Source: Linum tenue
Taxonomy: Eukaryota; Streptophyta; Magnoliopsida; Malpighiales; Linaceae
Reading direction: 5' to 3'
DNA: 64,000 nucleotides
Assembly: GCA_946122785.1 (NCBI GenBank)
Contig: CAMGYJ010000009.1
Span: 11,314,937-11,378,936, forward strand
Shown here: positions 11,021 through 23,285 of the stretch, one piece after another
Layout: the number at the start of each line of letters is the position of its first letter
Position numbering within the stretch: position 1 is the first letter of the stretch
Made by a program: the position numbers and the translations under genes
Notes under the pieces: generated by a model
Database searches by the model: none
What the model was told of the DNA's origin: nothing
What the model saw: the letters and a program-made list of their open reading frames with translations, nothing else

Positions 11021-11713
11021 CGCCGTTTCAGTGAATCAAAGCGTAATCGGGGGCGAGGGAAGTGCAGAGATTCAGAATCTTACCTTCTTCGAGTGATTCA
11101 TAATGCGATATGCATGCGCCATAGATCCCAGAAACCGTAGATCTGAAGCTTCGCGTGCTCATCGACAAGGCCACACCTTCGCCCGCCGGCAAAGTTGACC
11201 ATCTTCGAAGACCCCAAATCGACCAGATTTTCCAGAAACATCAAACGATTAATGGAAAGAGAGAATGAAACTGTGCTCTTCAGCTTCAGTGGGATGGGAA
11301 GGGTTGCGAAGAAATGAAATTTTGTTTTGGCGGATAAAAACAGGGTTTCTGAAAAAACAAGAGGGAGAATTTTAATGTTTTGATTTTCTGACTCCCGTTT
11401 TTTTTTCTAATTTCAAATGATTTTGGCGGATAAAACAAATGATTTTGCGAAAATGGAAGAGTGAAATTCAAAAATATCCAATTTTGTCTCCTTTCCGCTT
11501 TTAACGAACATGTGGAGGGAAATTTTTTTTTTATAAATGTGGAGGGAATCTTAAATGTAATTACTAATTACTTCTTTCCAATTTCACCCCAACTTTGATA
11601 GTCGGGTGGTTAAGGTTTAGTCGGTTTAATCATCCGACCAATATACTTTGGTTTTTTAAATAGAAAATTCAAATTATTCGAGAAAGTTAGCATCTTACGA
11701 TTTGTTTGTGATC
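11021..11713. other. No gene seen
   Basis: GC content falls sharply past about 11250. TTTTGGCGGATAAAA recurs at about 11324 and 11421, a short direct repeat. No coding sequence is recognised. Confidence 0.4.
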
Positions 11714-11719
11714 ATGTTG

Positions 11720-11891
11720 GATAAGGTAAATACATTTGAGTAAACATTTACCGAACAAAGTTGAAGACGTTATTCCTTATAAGCTACACAAAATGCTAAT
11801 ATGTTGATAAGGTAAATACATTTGAGTAAACATTTACCGAACAAAGTTGAAGACGTTATTCCTTATGAGCTACACAAAATGCTAATATGTT
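11720..11891 (+). repeat. 86-bp tandem duplication
   Basis: The unit beginning GATAAGGTAAATACATTTGA occupies 11720-11805 and 11806-11891. I see one mismatch (CTTATAAG against CTTATGAG). The flanks are unrelated, so this is a simple two-copy tandem duplication. Confidence 0.95.
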
Positions 11892-13488
11892 ATTCATATT
11901 AAATATGTTTGGGGTATGAAACTCGGTACAATAATTGTAACATGGGTTGGGTTACGAATCTACGGGGTTACTATCATACAGGTTGAACTTAAGACTTTCG
12001 AACTTAGGACGTATAGGTTGAAGACTATCCGTTTAGCTACTGTTAAGGTTGAAGCCAAACGAGGTACCTCACTTACTCCGAATTAAGTGCAGGACAGGTT
12101 GGGTTATACTCCTGCGGGACAGTTCGACCTACTCTTATATGTTATCTAAAAAAGAAGGACATTTAACTCTTTTACATAATACATAGAGAAAATACTTCAT
12201 AAATGAATTATAAATATAGTAAAATGAATACTTGAGTCTAAATAATTAAAAGATAGAGCCGCAAAATTTATTTGGCATAAAAAATCATCTTAGAGAGGTC
12301 AAAAGAAGAGAAATATGTGTAGATACTGAAATAGTTTCTTGTGCACCCCGCCGCATGATGATTATTCTTTTCCTTCCTCTTTGCCTCACGGTTGCTCTCT
12401 ATGTTATCTCTTTACATTATCTAGAAATAGTTTTTCCTTACTCTTACATATTCGTAGTAAAAAAGAAAGGGTCGGGTTGCAAGTTTGGGTTATTGACGTG
12501 TCGAGTTCGGTTTTATGATGTGGTGTGTAAAATTTGGCTGGCTTGTCAGTTTTGTTAGCCACATCAACAAAAAAAATGATGTTGTTAATGGAGACTAACG
12601 GAAATACTTCTAGTGACTAGTAGGGAAGTTAGCATGTATATATGGTATGCTACAAGTGAATATTTGCAACAAGAAATGAATCCTAATTCAAAGGAAGTTG
12701 GGGATGTGTTATGTTTTACCTTCGTTCCCCATCTCACTTATTGAGTTGGAGAGGAGAAGATGGAGATGTAAGGGGAAAAACCTCGAGAACTATGTATGAA
12801 TCATCATTAGAAAATTGAGAGGGGAGTAAGTGAACAAGATTAATAAACAAGTTGAAAAAAATATGGAATTTGTGGTGAAAACCAAAGGATCAAAGCATAT
12901 TTAATCATATTTTCTTATATTATATGAGTATGTATGCATAATTGAACATGATTCGTCATTAGATTGAAGCGGCCCAAGTATGAATCATAGATTGCCGAAA
13001 TGAATCAATACCAAATGTCATATAAGTTTCTCCACTCAAGTAGTTAACTATTGATAGTTCCATACGCCGTGAGTATAATAAGCCAATTCGTGTAAAGTAA
13101 TTCATAGAAGAATACAACATTTCATTTCATGGTGAATTCATTTGTATATAGTACATACAACAAAATCACAATTAAAGGATTTTTTTTATTTTTCAATTAC
13201 ACTCTATAATTGTTTCATATTACATAGGTGTATCTATGGTACGTAAAAGCTTATGAACATGAGCGAAGGCATCTAGTATAATTCGGGAGATATCAAACAG
13301 ACCGGGAAACAGAGCGAAATGGCGAGAGACGCAGCTGGAGCTGGGAACCGGCGACAATGACGATGGAGCTGAATGGTGAGGCGAAGCTTAATTTGCTGGA
13401 AGAATAATCTTTTATGCTATTATTAAGGAGTTACGTCAACTAAATCAAACAAACTTTGTATTATAGATGGTGAAAATTTAGTCTTACA
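11892..13488. other. AT-rich intergenic stretch
   Basis: No gene or element with clear ends is seen. Around 11985-12125 the phrase AGGTTGAA recurs. Around 13290-13390 there is a short GC-richer patch with no recognisable product. Confidence 0.4.
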
Positions 13489-13540
13489 ATGACTAGGTCG
13501 GCGGTTCGATACTCCATGCATTTTATATTTTCCTCCGACC

Positions 13541-13645
13541 GAAACCCTACAATCGTTTATGACATTCTATACGAACGACGCCGTTTTAATCCAGCCGAAA
13601 CCCTACAATCATTTATGACATTTTATACGAACGGCGCCGTTTTAG
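13541..13645 (+). repeat. 56-bp tandem duplication
   Basis: The unit beginning GAAACCCTACAATCGTTTAT starts at 13541 and again at 13597, with a few substitutions. It contains the phrase ACGACGCCGTTTTA / ACGGCGCCGTTTTA. Confidence 0.85.
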
Positions 13646-13687
13646 AGAGGCGTGACTCTTCTTCTTCCCCACATCTCCCTCTGCCGT

Positions 13688-13981
13688 TTCTCTGTTTCGT
13701 TTTTCAACTCCGGCCGGCGGCCACGACAATTCCGCTGCGAGAAGGGGGGCAACTGCAATTACCCAATCTCCAACGTTGCATACGTTTCTCGGTTTCGTTT
13801 TTCAGCTCCGGCCGGCGACCACGACCATTCCGCTGAGAGAAGGGGGGCAACTGCAATTACCCTATCTCCAACGTTGCATACGTTTCTCTGTTTCGTTTTT
13901 CATTACTGGCCGGCGTCCAGGAAAATTCCGCTGAGAGAATGGGGGACAACTGCAATTATCCGATCTCCAAAGTTGCATACG
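13688..13981 (+). repeat. 98-bp tandem triplication
   Basis: Three units start at 13688, 13786 and 13884, each exactly 98 bp after the last. Each begins TTCTCTGTTTCG or TTCTCGGTTTCG and ends close to GTTGCATACG. The first two are most alike and the third has drifted further. Units run through different frames because 98 is not a multiple of three, so the overlapping ORFs (13489-13836 and 13652-14035) are probably not genes. Confidence 0.93.
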
Positions 13982-14035
13982 ACTTTCTCGTCGTCACCCA
14001 TGAACTTGGAGGTGCGTAGACACGGAGGAAGTTGA

Positions 14036-14497
14036 TGCAGGTCGGAAACACAGAAGAAGTGTAACTAAACGCCGGGAGGAATCGTAACCATGGGGACAAT
14101 TTTATTATTATGAAACACACGTCGAATGATGATGATAATGAACCACATGAGATATTTAAAGTTCCCCAATTAAACTTGAAACCATAGCCTTTGACATGGT
14201 GGAAGCGATCGAGCAATTCTTAATAGATAAAAATATAGACATAGTTCAGAGTTTGGGTCTTCTTAATAATGATTGAAAAAGCCAGTGACTATATTGTAGA
14301 AATTGATGGTTAAAATAGTTGAGGGACTTTAGTACACGTATAATTATTTAAAAGATGTAGTTAGTAATTATAATTATTAATAATTAATTATTTTTATTAG
14401 TCTTAATAATAACCGTTAGATTAGATCAACGGTATTGGGATACCTGGAGCATGCTATGCGTCTGGAGCATACGAGTCGTATCTATCTATATATATAT
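14036..14497. other. No gene seen
   Basis: AT-rich sequence leading into the TA run that flanks the foldback element. Confidence 0.4.
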
Positions 14498-14906
14498 ATG
14501 GTGCCTTCTATTGTACCCCGGATGAAATCCGGGGTACCGTATACCTTGAGTATGGAAACGGTATCTAAACCTCGAATTAGAAGGATTTTTGGGTATGATA
14601 CTATACCCTAACTCTTAATGAGTGAACCCTAGGTCCTAATTATCTAAATCATAATCTATAAACTCTAAGATGGTGCATTCCTTTTTGTGCCTATATTTGG
14701 ACGAATCATAACCGTCGATTATTGTTTCTAAATAAATTGATCTTGGAGTATAAGATTGGGAGAATTAAGACCTAGATTTTGATCTTTAAGGGTTAGAGTA
14801 TAGTATTATGTCCGAAAGATCGGTCAGTTCAAGGTCTAGATAATGTTTTCATATTCAAGGTATGCGGTACCCCGAATTTTACCCAGGGTACCGTAGAACT
14901 CGCCAT
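14498..14906. mobile_element. Foldback-type MITE, about 405 bp, inserted in a TA run
   Basis: The left end (TGGTGCCTTCTATTGTACCC) matches the reverse complement of the right end (TGGCGAGTTCTACGGTACCC). The match continues inward through GGGGTACCG.ATACCTTGA and GATACTATACCCTAAC against AATACTATACTCTAAC, so most of the element folds on itself with a short centre near 14650-14750. Both ends abut (TA)n runs, which hide the exact target-site duplication. No coding sequence is present, so it is non-autonomous. Confidence 0.75.
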
Positions 14907-17027
14907 ATATATATATATATACATATATATATAAACCCTTTTCCCCGTCCCTTTTATTCTCATCACCATCGTCATTTTTTCCATTTCGGACCGAGAGAGA
15001 AGCAGAGCGAGCGAAGTGCAGGGAGCGACTGTGGAAAAATTCCAAAGCTCCAATCTTGAGCCCTAGTGATCCAAAAATCCCGTAAGTAATGCCTAATCCA
15101 TCCATTCATCGTGATTTATCGATTTAGAGCTTTAAAACGAGATTTTGGTTCAGGAATTTCTTGAATTTCCGATAAGCCAAATTAGGGTTTCGGAGTATCC
15201 GGAAGCCGGATTGAGCCCAAATTTCATATACGAGCTTCCTGCAGCGAGGTAATCAATCCTCTAGTTCTAATTCCTGAATTTCGGCTATTATTTAGGTCGG
15301 AGCCGGGATCGCTGAATTTAGCTCCGGCCAGGGTTTGATGTGTTTTTATCAAGAATTTGACCCAGAGCCTAGAACTAATATTGACGGGGATACTGCAGGG
15401 GATATTAGGACGGTCTCGGATTTTAATTCGGGGTTCGTTCGTGAAATTGACGTTTTAGTACGGGAGGCTAGAACCGGTGTTTGAACGACCAGAACTGGTG
15501 AGGGATTAGCACGGCATACCGGGTTTGTCGTATCATGATGATTATATTGATGCTTAGAATTGATCTAGGTGAACTAGAATGGCATGATTAGGGGTGTATG
15601 AACTTTTGTGCTATATGTTGAACCCTGGATTGCTGTATGATATTATTGACTTGCCCTAATCGATATGAACCTTGTTTATGCTGATGATTGTGTATATGTT
15701 GCAAATTGTGGGCTTGACTGTTAATATGCTTTACGATGGTTCGAGAAGGTGATTAGGTATGATTTTTCATGATTGTTGTATTTGGATGCACAAGTGGGAA
15801 AATATATATTCCCTGGTGATATTATGATGTTTTAAGGAGGATGACTTGCACGAGGGTTTATCCCGAGGAAGTGCCACTATACGACTCCTGATTTACCTAT
15901 GTTGAGCCAATTATGGTCAGGTCAAGTACATGTTGAAGTAACGAATTATGATTAAGCAAGATGAGATATGAATCATGTATAAGGATACCAAATATGAGTG
16001 TTGTGGTCTCACGGTCAACTACATAGTAATTAGGGCTCCCTATGCTATTACTCTATTATGATATGTATGATAGTCACACCTCTCATGTGGTGGTGACTGA
16101 AGAATTCTTACGAGATATGACCACACCCAGAGCGGTGTCGGGGTATGACTACACCCATAGTGGTGTGGGGTATGTATGACCACATCCGACGGGATGTTGG
16201 GGTATGTATGACTACATCCGACGGGATGTGGGGTATGTTTCCCGGGAGAGTTATTAGCATGGGAGTAGCCAGGCGCCTATAAGTAAAACATGATAAGATG
16301 CATATGCATAAGTCAAGGTGATTGAGTCTTTTGCCTATTGGGATGTCGGAGGGCTGAGATCCAATCCTAGTGCTTTGGCTTGTCTGTTAGATGTATGGTA
16401 GTGGTATGCTATGTTATGAACTCACGATGCTATGATTATCTCACTCAGCTATGAGCTGACCCTCTTTTATTCTTCTTCTCTGCTTATGCTATGTGTAAGC
16501 AGATCATCAGCAGCAGCAGTAGATAAGTGTTAGGTGGGAGAGGAGCTAGAGTTGAAGCCAGGATGAGGTATGGTCTTCAACTATTCTGTGCTTGGTCTAC
16601 TACTTGGGGTTTTGGCCAGTGATCCACACCTTTTTGTATAAAATGTTTTCAGAACATTTTCATGTGCATATTTCCTTTTGATGTATTGTGAGATATCCAC
16701 AGGTGTGGAAAGTTGATTATATGTGTATATGTGTGTGGTGGTGTAAGTCGTGACGATTATGACTTGTATAAGTATGGTATGTAGTTGCAGAGTACGAAAG
16801 TGTGACTATGGCTATGAAAAGCCAATTCATATGGTTGTGAGTATATATGTTTGTGATGAATGATTTTGCAGGATAAGTTGCAAGAACTGTTAGCCCATTA
16901 CGCGAGTAATTCATGTCAAAATTTTATTTGGGTAAATTTTGATAATTAATGTAACACCCGAGATAAATTCCGCTGCAATTGTATGAACAATATGATTAGG
17001 TAATACGTACAGGGTAGGGTGTTACAT
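14907..17027 (+). mobile_element. LTR-like retrotransposon remnant (probable Ty3/gypsy solo LTR)
   Basis: A TATA-like run (14905-14935), then CT-rich sequence and a purine-rich patch, look like a promoter and transcript start. The body has no coding potential. At 16120-16240 it carries four linked phrases of the type TATGACTACATCCGACGGGA, a pattern I associate with plant gypsy LTRs. It ends GGGTAGGGTGTTACA at 17027. The nearest match to the expected start (TGTAACACCC) lies at 16951, followed 77 bp later by the end, with TTAA on both sides. Either a short LTR remnant sits there or the main LTR has lost its left end. No gag, pol or second LTR is seen. Confidence 0.5.
16120..16240 (+). repeat. 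Short tandem phrases, about 30 bp each
   Basis: Four adjacent phrases of the form GGGTATG(TATG)AC.ACA.CC..... occur. The last two share ACATCCGACGGGATG. They lie inside the LTR-like body. Confidence 0.8.
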
Positions 17028-17405
17028 TAACTCATGTTAATTTCTTTTGCATGTGATGAAATCTCAATTAGGAATATATTAGTGGAGAAGATAGAGCATC
17101 ATAATAGAAGAAATGCATTATCTTTAAGGAATTAGTATACATGATCATTTAGATGAAACTAACTACTTGTTTTGACTAATTATTTACTTGGCGAAGGTAA
17201 AGAAAAAACAGGAATCTCAACCCATTCATATGACCCGAAGTTGATCTCTTACGATGGGCTAGATTTTGGAACTACCATGGTCAAAGGACCATGTCCTTCA
17301 TCCTCGAGGGTTTCCCAAAATCAAAATCAAAACCCCTAGAATAGAATATAGTAGAAAAGAGTAAGCGAGCCCTCGTCTTCGTCCATCGATAATCGATTGG
17401 ATCCC

Positions 17406-18660
17406 ATGGCTTCCTCCGATGATGAAGAATTGCCTAAGTTGACATACTACAATGGTACCTACTGCGAAAAGTGTTAGGAACTTGACAAGATGGAGATGAA
17501 AGAAGAATACGACGACGAATACGACTACGTTTATGAGGACAGCGATTTTAGTAACAATAACACCCTAAAGCTGCATGTCATCTACTATAGGAGGAGGGTG
17601 TGCGAGAATGGTGTAAGTTGTTCCAAAATCCCCAAATCCTTATACTATTCAATTTGTTTATTTCAGTTTCCCTAAATGATTTAGTGGCATATGCCCTGTT
17701 AAGCATGCAAGACAAGGTCTCCATAGCAATAGTAAAGAGATAAGGGGACAGAGGGTCCCCTTGTCTCAACCCTTTCTTGGCAGAAAAGTACCCACAGAGT
17801 CCTCCATTAAAACACATACTAGGTTTAGTACTATGCAAACAGATTCTAATCCATTTGATAAACTGAGTTGGAAACTCCATTGCTGTCACGACAGTTTCAA
17901 GATAAACCCAGTCCACACTATCAAAAGCTTTCATAACATCCACTTTAAGAGCACACCTTGGAGATATAGTTTTCCTGTTATAAAGCCTGACCATCTCATG
18001 CGGCAACAAAACATTATCACTGATTAATCTTCCATTAATAAAAGCTGACTGATTCTGACTTATAACTAGGGGCAAAGCTTCCTTTAATCTATTTGCAAGG
18101 ACTTTAGCTACACATTTATACAAAATGTTGCAACAAGAAATTGGTATGTACTGTTTCATACACTCAACATTCAGCACTTTGGGGATAATAGCTAGATAGG
18201 TAGAATTTACCTCAGAGAGCAACTTCCCTGATCTGAAGAAATCCAAAACTGCCTTAGTGACATCCTCACCCAAAATCTCCCAATTATGCTGATAGAATCT
18301 AGCTGTGAAGCCATCTGAACCAGGAGATTTATCTTCGTGCACATAAAACATTGCTAATCTGGCTTCCTCTCTAGTAACTAGAGCACATAAGGGGTCTGCC
18401 TGTTCAGGGGTGAGTTTGTGAACCAGCAATTGAGATAACAATTCACTGGCTGCCTTGTGAACTTCAGTATTCCTTGTCCCTAATAGATTCTTATAGAACT
18501 GAACTGCCTCCTCACTCATACTCTTCACACCAGTCTAGTTTTATTTTTATTTTTCACAGGAAGAGCCGTGTGTTGATCGACGGGGTTCGTCGGAGAATCG
18601 TTTGAGCCACCAGAGAATGATCGTCAGAATCAGAGGTACATTCAAACTAAAAAGATCGTT
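17406..18660 (+). pseudogene. Fragment of an unidentified two-exon gene carrying a LINE piece
   Basis: ATG at 17406 starts MASSDDEELPKLTYYNGTYC, then a TAG at 17475-17477. The same frame continues with a strongly acidic, Tyr-rich segment (EYDDEYDYVYEDSDFS) to a GTAAGT donor near 17612. A TTTTTCACAG acceptor near 18560 could start a second exon in phase (EEPCVDRRGSSENRL, stop near 18660). Between them lies an opposite-strand LINE reverse-transcriptase fragment. I do not recognise the protein. The premature stop says pseudogene unless TAG is an assembly error. Confidence 0.4.
17685..18528 (-). mobile_element. LINE (plant L1-type) reverse transcriptase fragment
   Basis: One open frame of about 280 residues carries ordered RT blocks: DKSPGSDGFTARFYQ, PISCCNILYKCVAKVLANRL, SAFINGRLISDNVLL, CALKVDVMKAFDSVDW (first catalytic Asp) and GLRQGDPLSPYLF. 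Homology stops at NRAYAT near 17685, before the FADD catalytic box, the maturase-like region and RNase H. Upstream the endonuclease part is missing too. No poly(A) tail is seen at the 17685 end, so this is an internal piece rather than a normal 5'-truncated insertion. It cannot encode an active enzyme. Confidence 0.88.
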
Positions 18661-19070
18661 GTGACAAGTTTTGTTGATCGTTGCTTTCATCCACGTCCCG
18701 CATTACAAAATCGCTGAAATGTTCGGCGACCGACAAACTTGTGTATTATGGAAATTTTTTATGTATAAATGAGAGATTTATTTAATAACTCATGCATTTT
18801 GGAAAAGGGGGAAAAAATTCACTCCTTATAGATTTGTTAGTGCCACCGGAGTCCTCCTTCGCTACACGACCTCAGAGTCACTCATTGCCCCTCTAAACGG
18901 GAAGCTTTAAGAGTTGGGAGTAATGTGAAAACTAAAAAGAAGCGCATCATCTCTAGTCTTTGAACCAATTACACCACACTAGCAATCAACACTGTGAAAG
19001 GATTATGTATGCATCGGGAGATTAGTAATTATATACTCCCTTTCATCTATCGCCATTAACCAATCCATCA
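18661..19070. other. No gene seen
   Basis: Intergenic sequence between the LINE-bearing fragment and the 3' end of the CONSTANS-like gene. No element ends are recognised. Confidence 0.4.
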
Positions 19071-20801
19071 TCATCTAAATGATGGAACGAGGTCGAACGG
19101 GCTATCAATGTCGCCGAGGAAAGAGAGAGATGCAGCAGCAGCAGCAACAGCAGCAGAGCCGTAGAGGCAGCTCTCGAAATCTGGTTCCATGGTGTTGTTC
19201 TCCGAACGCTTGGCGAACCGGCCTTTGATCCTCGGCCTGGTTTCGGCATACGCTTTGCGAGACGCGTAGCGAATCGTCTTCTCGAACTTCCGGTTCTTCC
19301 TCTTCTCCCTGTACCTCATCACCCTGGCTTCTCTGTCCCGCCCGCAGAGCTGCTGGGCGGCGGGAGCTTGCTGGTGATGATTCGGGTTCGCAGTAGTTGG
19401 AGCGCTCGAGATGGGCACATTCGGATGGTCGAAAGAGAACGAAATCTCGGACATGGAGTTCGAGCTCCCGTCTGGCACGATTCCGGCATCATGGGAGGAT
19501 GATGAAACCTGAAAATTGAGGAAAGAACCAAACTTTGAGATACAGAACAAACCAAAGTAGCAAAAAAAATTCTGGTCTGACATTTATTCAGATTCTGACG
19601 ATGAATTGATGCGTTGAATCCTTGAATTGTAGTCGAGCCAATATACATACACTATTTGCAGTATTGCTAACAGAACTTTGTTCAAGACCCCCAAACGTTG
19701 AGATCAAAGCCTCACTTTTCAATTCAAAATCGATCAATATTGAATTCAAATTTCCATTTGATCCAAAACTTACTCATAGTTTTGTACTACTTTAATCATC
19801 ACAATCAATTGAAGTAGCATATTACCCTTGAATTGCAATCAAACAGTAACAGAACTGACGTCATTCCTCTGTTTTTTAAAGAAGCAGAGGGAAAATTCAA
19901 CGAAAAAAAAGAAGCAGAGGGAACTTACACTATTGCTAAGGGAGCTTTGAGTTGGGTAGCTGAAAGAAGAGAGCTTCGACCCAGAGAAATCAAATTCCAG
20001 CCCAATTTCATGGCCCGTCAATAGAATCGGATGGCCTAGAGTAGTCGCCGGCAGTTGCAGTGGAAGCGGCTTGCTCTGCACTGGCACAACTCCATCGGAA
20101 CCACAGCTGTAGCTCGGCTGAAACCTCCCATCCAAAGGGTTTCCATACTCAAATTCCAAAAGCTCATCCATCTCCCCGAAAAACTGACCTCCGGAGAACT
20201 TCCCGCGCTCCCCAAGTTTCTGATTCAGTTGAGGAATTAACCCACATCCGGCGCCGACGATGCCGCCGGGAAGCATCCAGGAAACTCCGTCCGCCTCATG
20301 GTCGTAGTCACACCCACCTCCGCCACCGTTCCCACCTTCATTTCCCTTCGGAACCATGATACCGAATCCGGAAGAGTATGCTCTGTTTCCAACCTCGCCG
20401 GAAACAGAGTCGACGAACGGCTCGATTGGAACGCGCTCGTGGCGGCGTGCGACCGGATTCGCCGTATGGATATCCAAATCACAGGTGACGCAGAGCGATG
20501 CAGCATCGGCTTTGCAGGTGACGGCGGCCGGAGCCTGCTCGCAGACATCGCACATCAAAACCCGCTGGTGTCTGGACACGGGCTTATTGTTATTACTGCC
20601 ATTACTACTCCCATAGTGGATCCTTCCGTCGCAGGGGAGGCAGAGGAAGGCCGAATCAGCGCGGCTAAAGGCCGTCGCGTCCGCCGTCTTGCAGCTGTCG
20701 CAGCGCTTTGCTGACATGGCACCCCACCCGCCGCCGACGACGGCCGATGCTGCTGCGGCCGCCATGGAAGTCGCCTTGAAGATTTCAATTTGGGTTCCCA
20801 T
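19071..20801 (-). CDS. COL: CONSTANS-like B-box/CCT transcription factor
   Basis: Two exons: 20801-19929 and 19508-19071 (436 residues), joined in phase 0 with a GTAAGT donor and TTTTCAG acceptor. Two B-box zinc fingers lie near residues 34-72 ([21 protein letters not shown]) and 84-125 ([21 protein letters not shown], then [12 protein letters not shown]). A CCT domain lies near 350-392 ([19 protein letters not shown], then [15 protein letters not shown]). Two B-boxes plus CCT with this intron fit the COL3/4/5-like group rather than the one-B-box groups. COL proteins are nuclear regulators of flowering and light responses; CCT binds DNA together with NF-Y subunits. The chosen start is MGTQ at 20801. 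A later in-frame Met (MAAAAAS, 20765) is also possible, and the frame stays open upstream to 21056, but that part is Ser/Pro-rich and does not look like family sequence. Confidence 0.93.
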
Positions 20802-22332
20802 TGAAGCAGCTGGGGAAGTGGAAACAGTTTCGATCTTTTTTAGTTTTGGGTTCGCCGCACGAGCTGTCTGATCGGAGGGAGGGGAAAAAAAATCGAGCGA
20901 GAAAATTGGTGGTTGCGCGAGAAAATGGGAAGGAGAGGAGGGTGGGAAAATTGCAATTAAATTGGGGAGGGAGAAGGACACGTGGAGGAAGGATGGCCAG
21001 GTAAAGATTTTGGGGAGACCAGCTGGATAATATATCTTAGGAAAGAGAGACGTCATTCGTCTGTGCCGACATGGGACCCACGCGAGCGGAGGATGGGTGA
21101 AGTTTATTTAAGATCATTTTAATACCCAAAGTTTTCCAATATGTTTTTTTTTATCTACCAACGTTGACTTGGCTCTCGAATTTTACTCAATGGATCATAC
21201 TATAAGCACTAATTTGAGCTCTTAATCAGCCACATATGACTACCAATGGGAGCAGTAGTATATTCATCTCATATTTATTTGGCTTCTCTTTCTCTCTTTA
21301 ATGCGAGCGGTATATCCCGATCGTATCATTTTCTTAGATGCATATTTTATCATTTGAACTTTTAAGTGACCATCTATTTCACACTGATCGTGACTATGAG
21401 TTGGACCGTGAATCAACACATATATGAGAATTCATCAAGCTAGCATCTTGACATATGTGAATTGGGGAGATGAAGATATGTACGGGCACCACTCAATCCC
21501 CAAACGACCGCATAGTTGTAGTGCAACCAATCATTTTAGGAATGTACCAAAACGAGAGAGATGGACCAAGTTAAGGAGGGCACAAATAGAAAGGCAGAAA
21601 TAAGATGGATCCCCAGCCAAGAGTTAGTTTGGCAAAACTAACATTTAGGTGCTGATGTGTATTATGTTTTCTATTCTCAGCCTCAAATCCCCTATTCATT
21701 CCCCTCCCATTCTTCATAAACCCCACCCAATTTTGTACTATATATGCTTCAAGTTATGTGTACTCAATAATCAATATTTATGGCAGGGGAGCAAATCTAA
21801 AGGTTGGGGTTGGGAATTTCAAGAGGTGACAATTGCTTGATCCCACTGTTAATTTGGCTCGATCAATTTGTTGATCGTTAATTTGGACTTTCAACGCGTT
21901 TAACTGCTAGTAAGTCAACAATCTTTACTCCGTGGGCAGAAACAAAAAAAAAAATTATCAAATAGTTACTTCTGAATTTAATTTATTTTTTTCCTTTCAT
22001 TACAATTTTGCCAATATATACACATCACAGGATAACTGGAAAAAATTAAAAAGAAAACAAGAAGCTAGATTGGAAAACGTCATTTTATGCGTCAGCATTT
22101 GATGAGAGTGACGCCGAGGCTCCAATAATTTCCGTTTGACTGAACAGTTTCCACTTGCGGAAATACGGAATGAGATAACACAGTAACTGACTGAGAGAAG
22201 AAGGCATAAAATATTTATTTTGTTATATTCATAATTGCCAACGTGGAATAGTGGTACAAGTACACAATTGCAAGTTATTTTTTGTAGTGAATTGTGATTT
22301 TTTTCCCCCGCTGGATGTGAATTGAGATTCTC
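20802..22332. other. COL upstream region and intergenic sequence
   Basis: On the minus strand a TATA-like ATATATTA lies near 21030, about 230 bp above the COL start codon, followed by a CT-rich leader. Farther right the sequence is plain and AT-rich. No other gene or element is recognised. Confidence 0.4.
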
Positions 22333-23285
22333 ATGCAGCTTAAGAACCAAAATTCACAATTACTTGCCAAAGAAGTCATCTCAACTAACTTGAAACATTC
22401 TGATTTTGGGCTAAGCGTTGAAACAGTTTCAGATAGCCTACTTTGGAAGCTTGTATCTTTCAAATGGCTCAATGAAAATTGGCGATCAAGGGCTTGTTTT
22501 ACATATAAAGTTGCCATGTTTCTAATGGAATGCTTTTTGGATCTAGAAGATGTAATTAAGGTTGTTTTCCAAGGTCTCAAAGTTGCTACCTCAAAACTGG
22601 AAAACTGCCAGAAAATGGCTAAGGCAGAAAACTGTTTTGTGAAGCCTAATTTGGAGCTCAATTCAAGGAGCATGGATGGGATTCAAGTCAAAAGGCTTCC
22701 ACGACGTGAAACTAGGTATGTTTGTGAACAAAGGGAAGGAATTGGATGAAGAATTGGAGTTCTGCAAGGCCTCAAACGAAAGACGTAAAGTTAGTACGAA
22801 AGCTATTTTTGGGCTGTTTGCTGACAGCTTGCTTGTGCTTCAAGAAAGGGAGTTTAAACCCGAATATTGTGTCCTTTTTAGAGTAGAAGTTTACCTTATT
22901 TGTTTCCTTGTTCATTTAGGTTTGTATTAGGTTTTCTTGGCTATAAAATAGCCTTCTATATTCGTTGTAAAAATACAGACTTTGTTGATTAATCGAAAAA
23001 GAAATCGTTTTGGTTTGTTCAAGCTGGCGAACTTGTTCTTGGGTTTTGGTTGTGATCAAAACTTGCTGACCTGCTTATTGATCTAGAAATCACACTCGAT
23101 TATATCGAAAGCTTCACCATAACGATTGTGCATTCTTCCAGGTGTAAGAATTCCCTTTCGCTTCCGTTTTATCCAATTTTCGTATTAAGAATACGTTGTT
23201 CTTGATTCGATTTTCAATCAATCTCCGGATTGATTGTTTGCTGCGTGACTTTGATAAAAATACACCCACCAGGGTCGTATTATCA
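22333..23285 (+). mobile_element. LTR-like sequence, possibly Ty1/copia remnant
   Basis: An open frame at 22333-22749 encodes 138 residues that match nothing I know. It runs into sequence with a TATA box (GGCTATAAAATAGCC near 22940), then TTCGTTGTAAAAATACAGAC and a downstream leader, as seen in plant copia LTRs. The 3' end abuts a truncated hAT-type MITE at about 23286. No TG start, CA end or primer-binding site could be fixed, so the identity is a guess from style. Confidence 0.35.

Noticed and set aside
13489..14035. Overlapping ORFs of 115 and 127 residues
   Set aside because: They are read out of the 98-bp triplication. Repeats pass through different frames and the peptides resemble nothing.
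22333..22930. Two overlapping plus-strand ORFs as a new protein gene
   Set aside because: There is no domain, no splice structure, and they lead directly into LTR-like promoter sequence. Kept only as part of an LTR-like feature.
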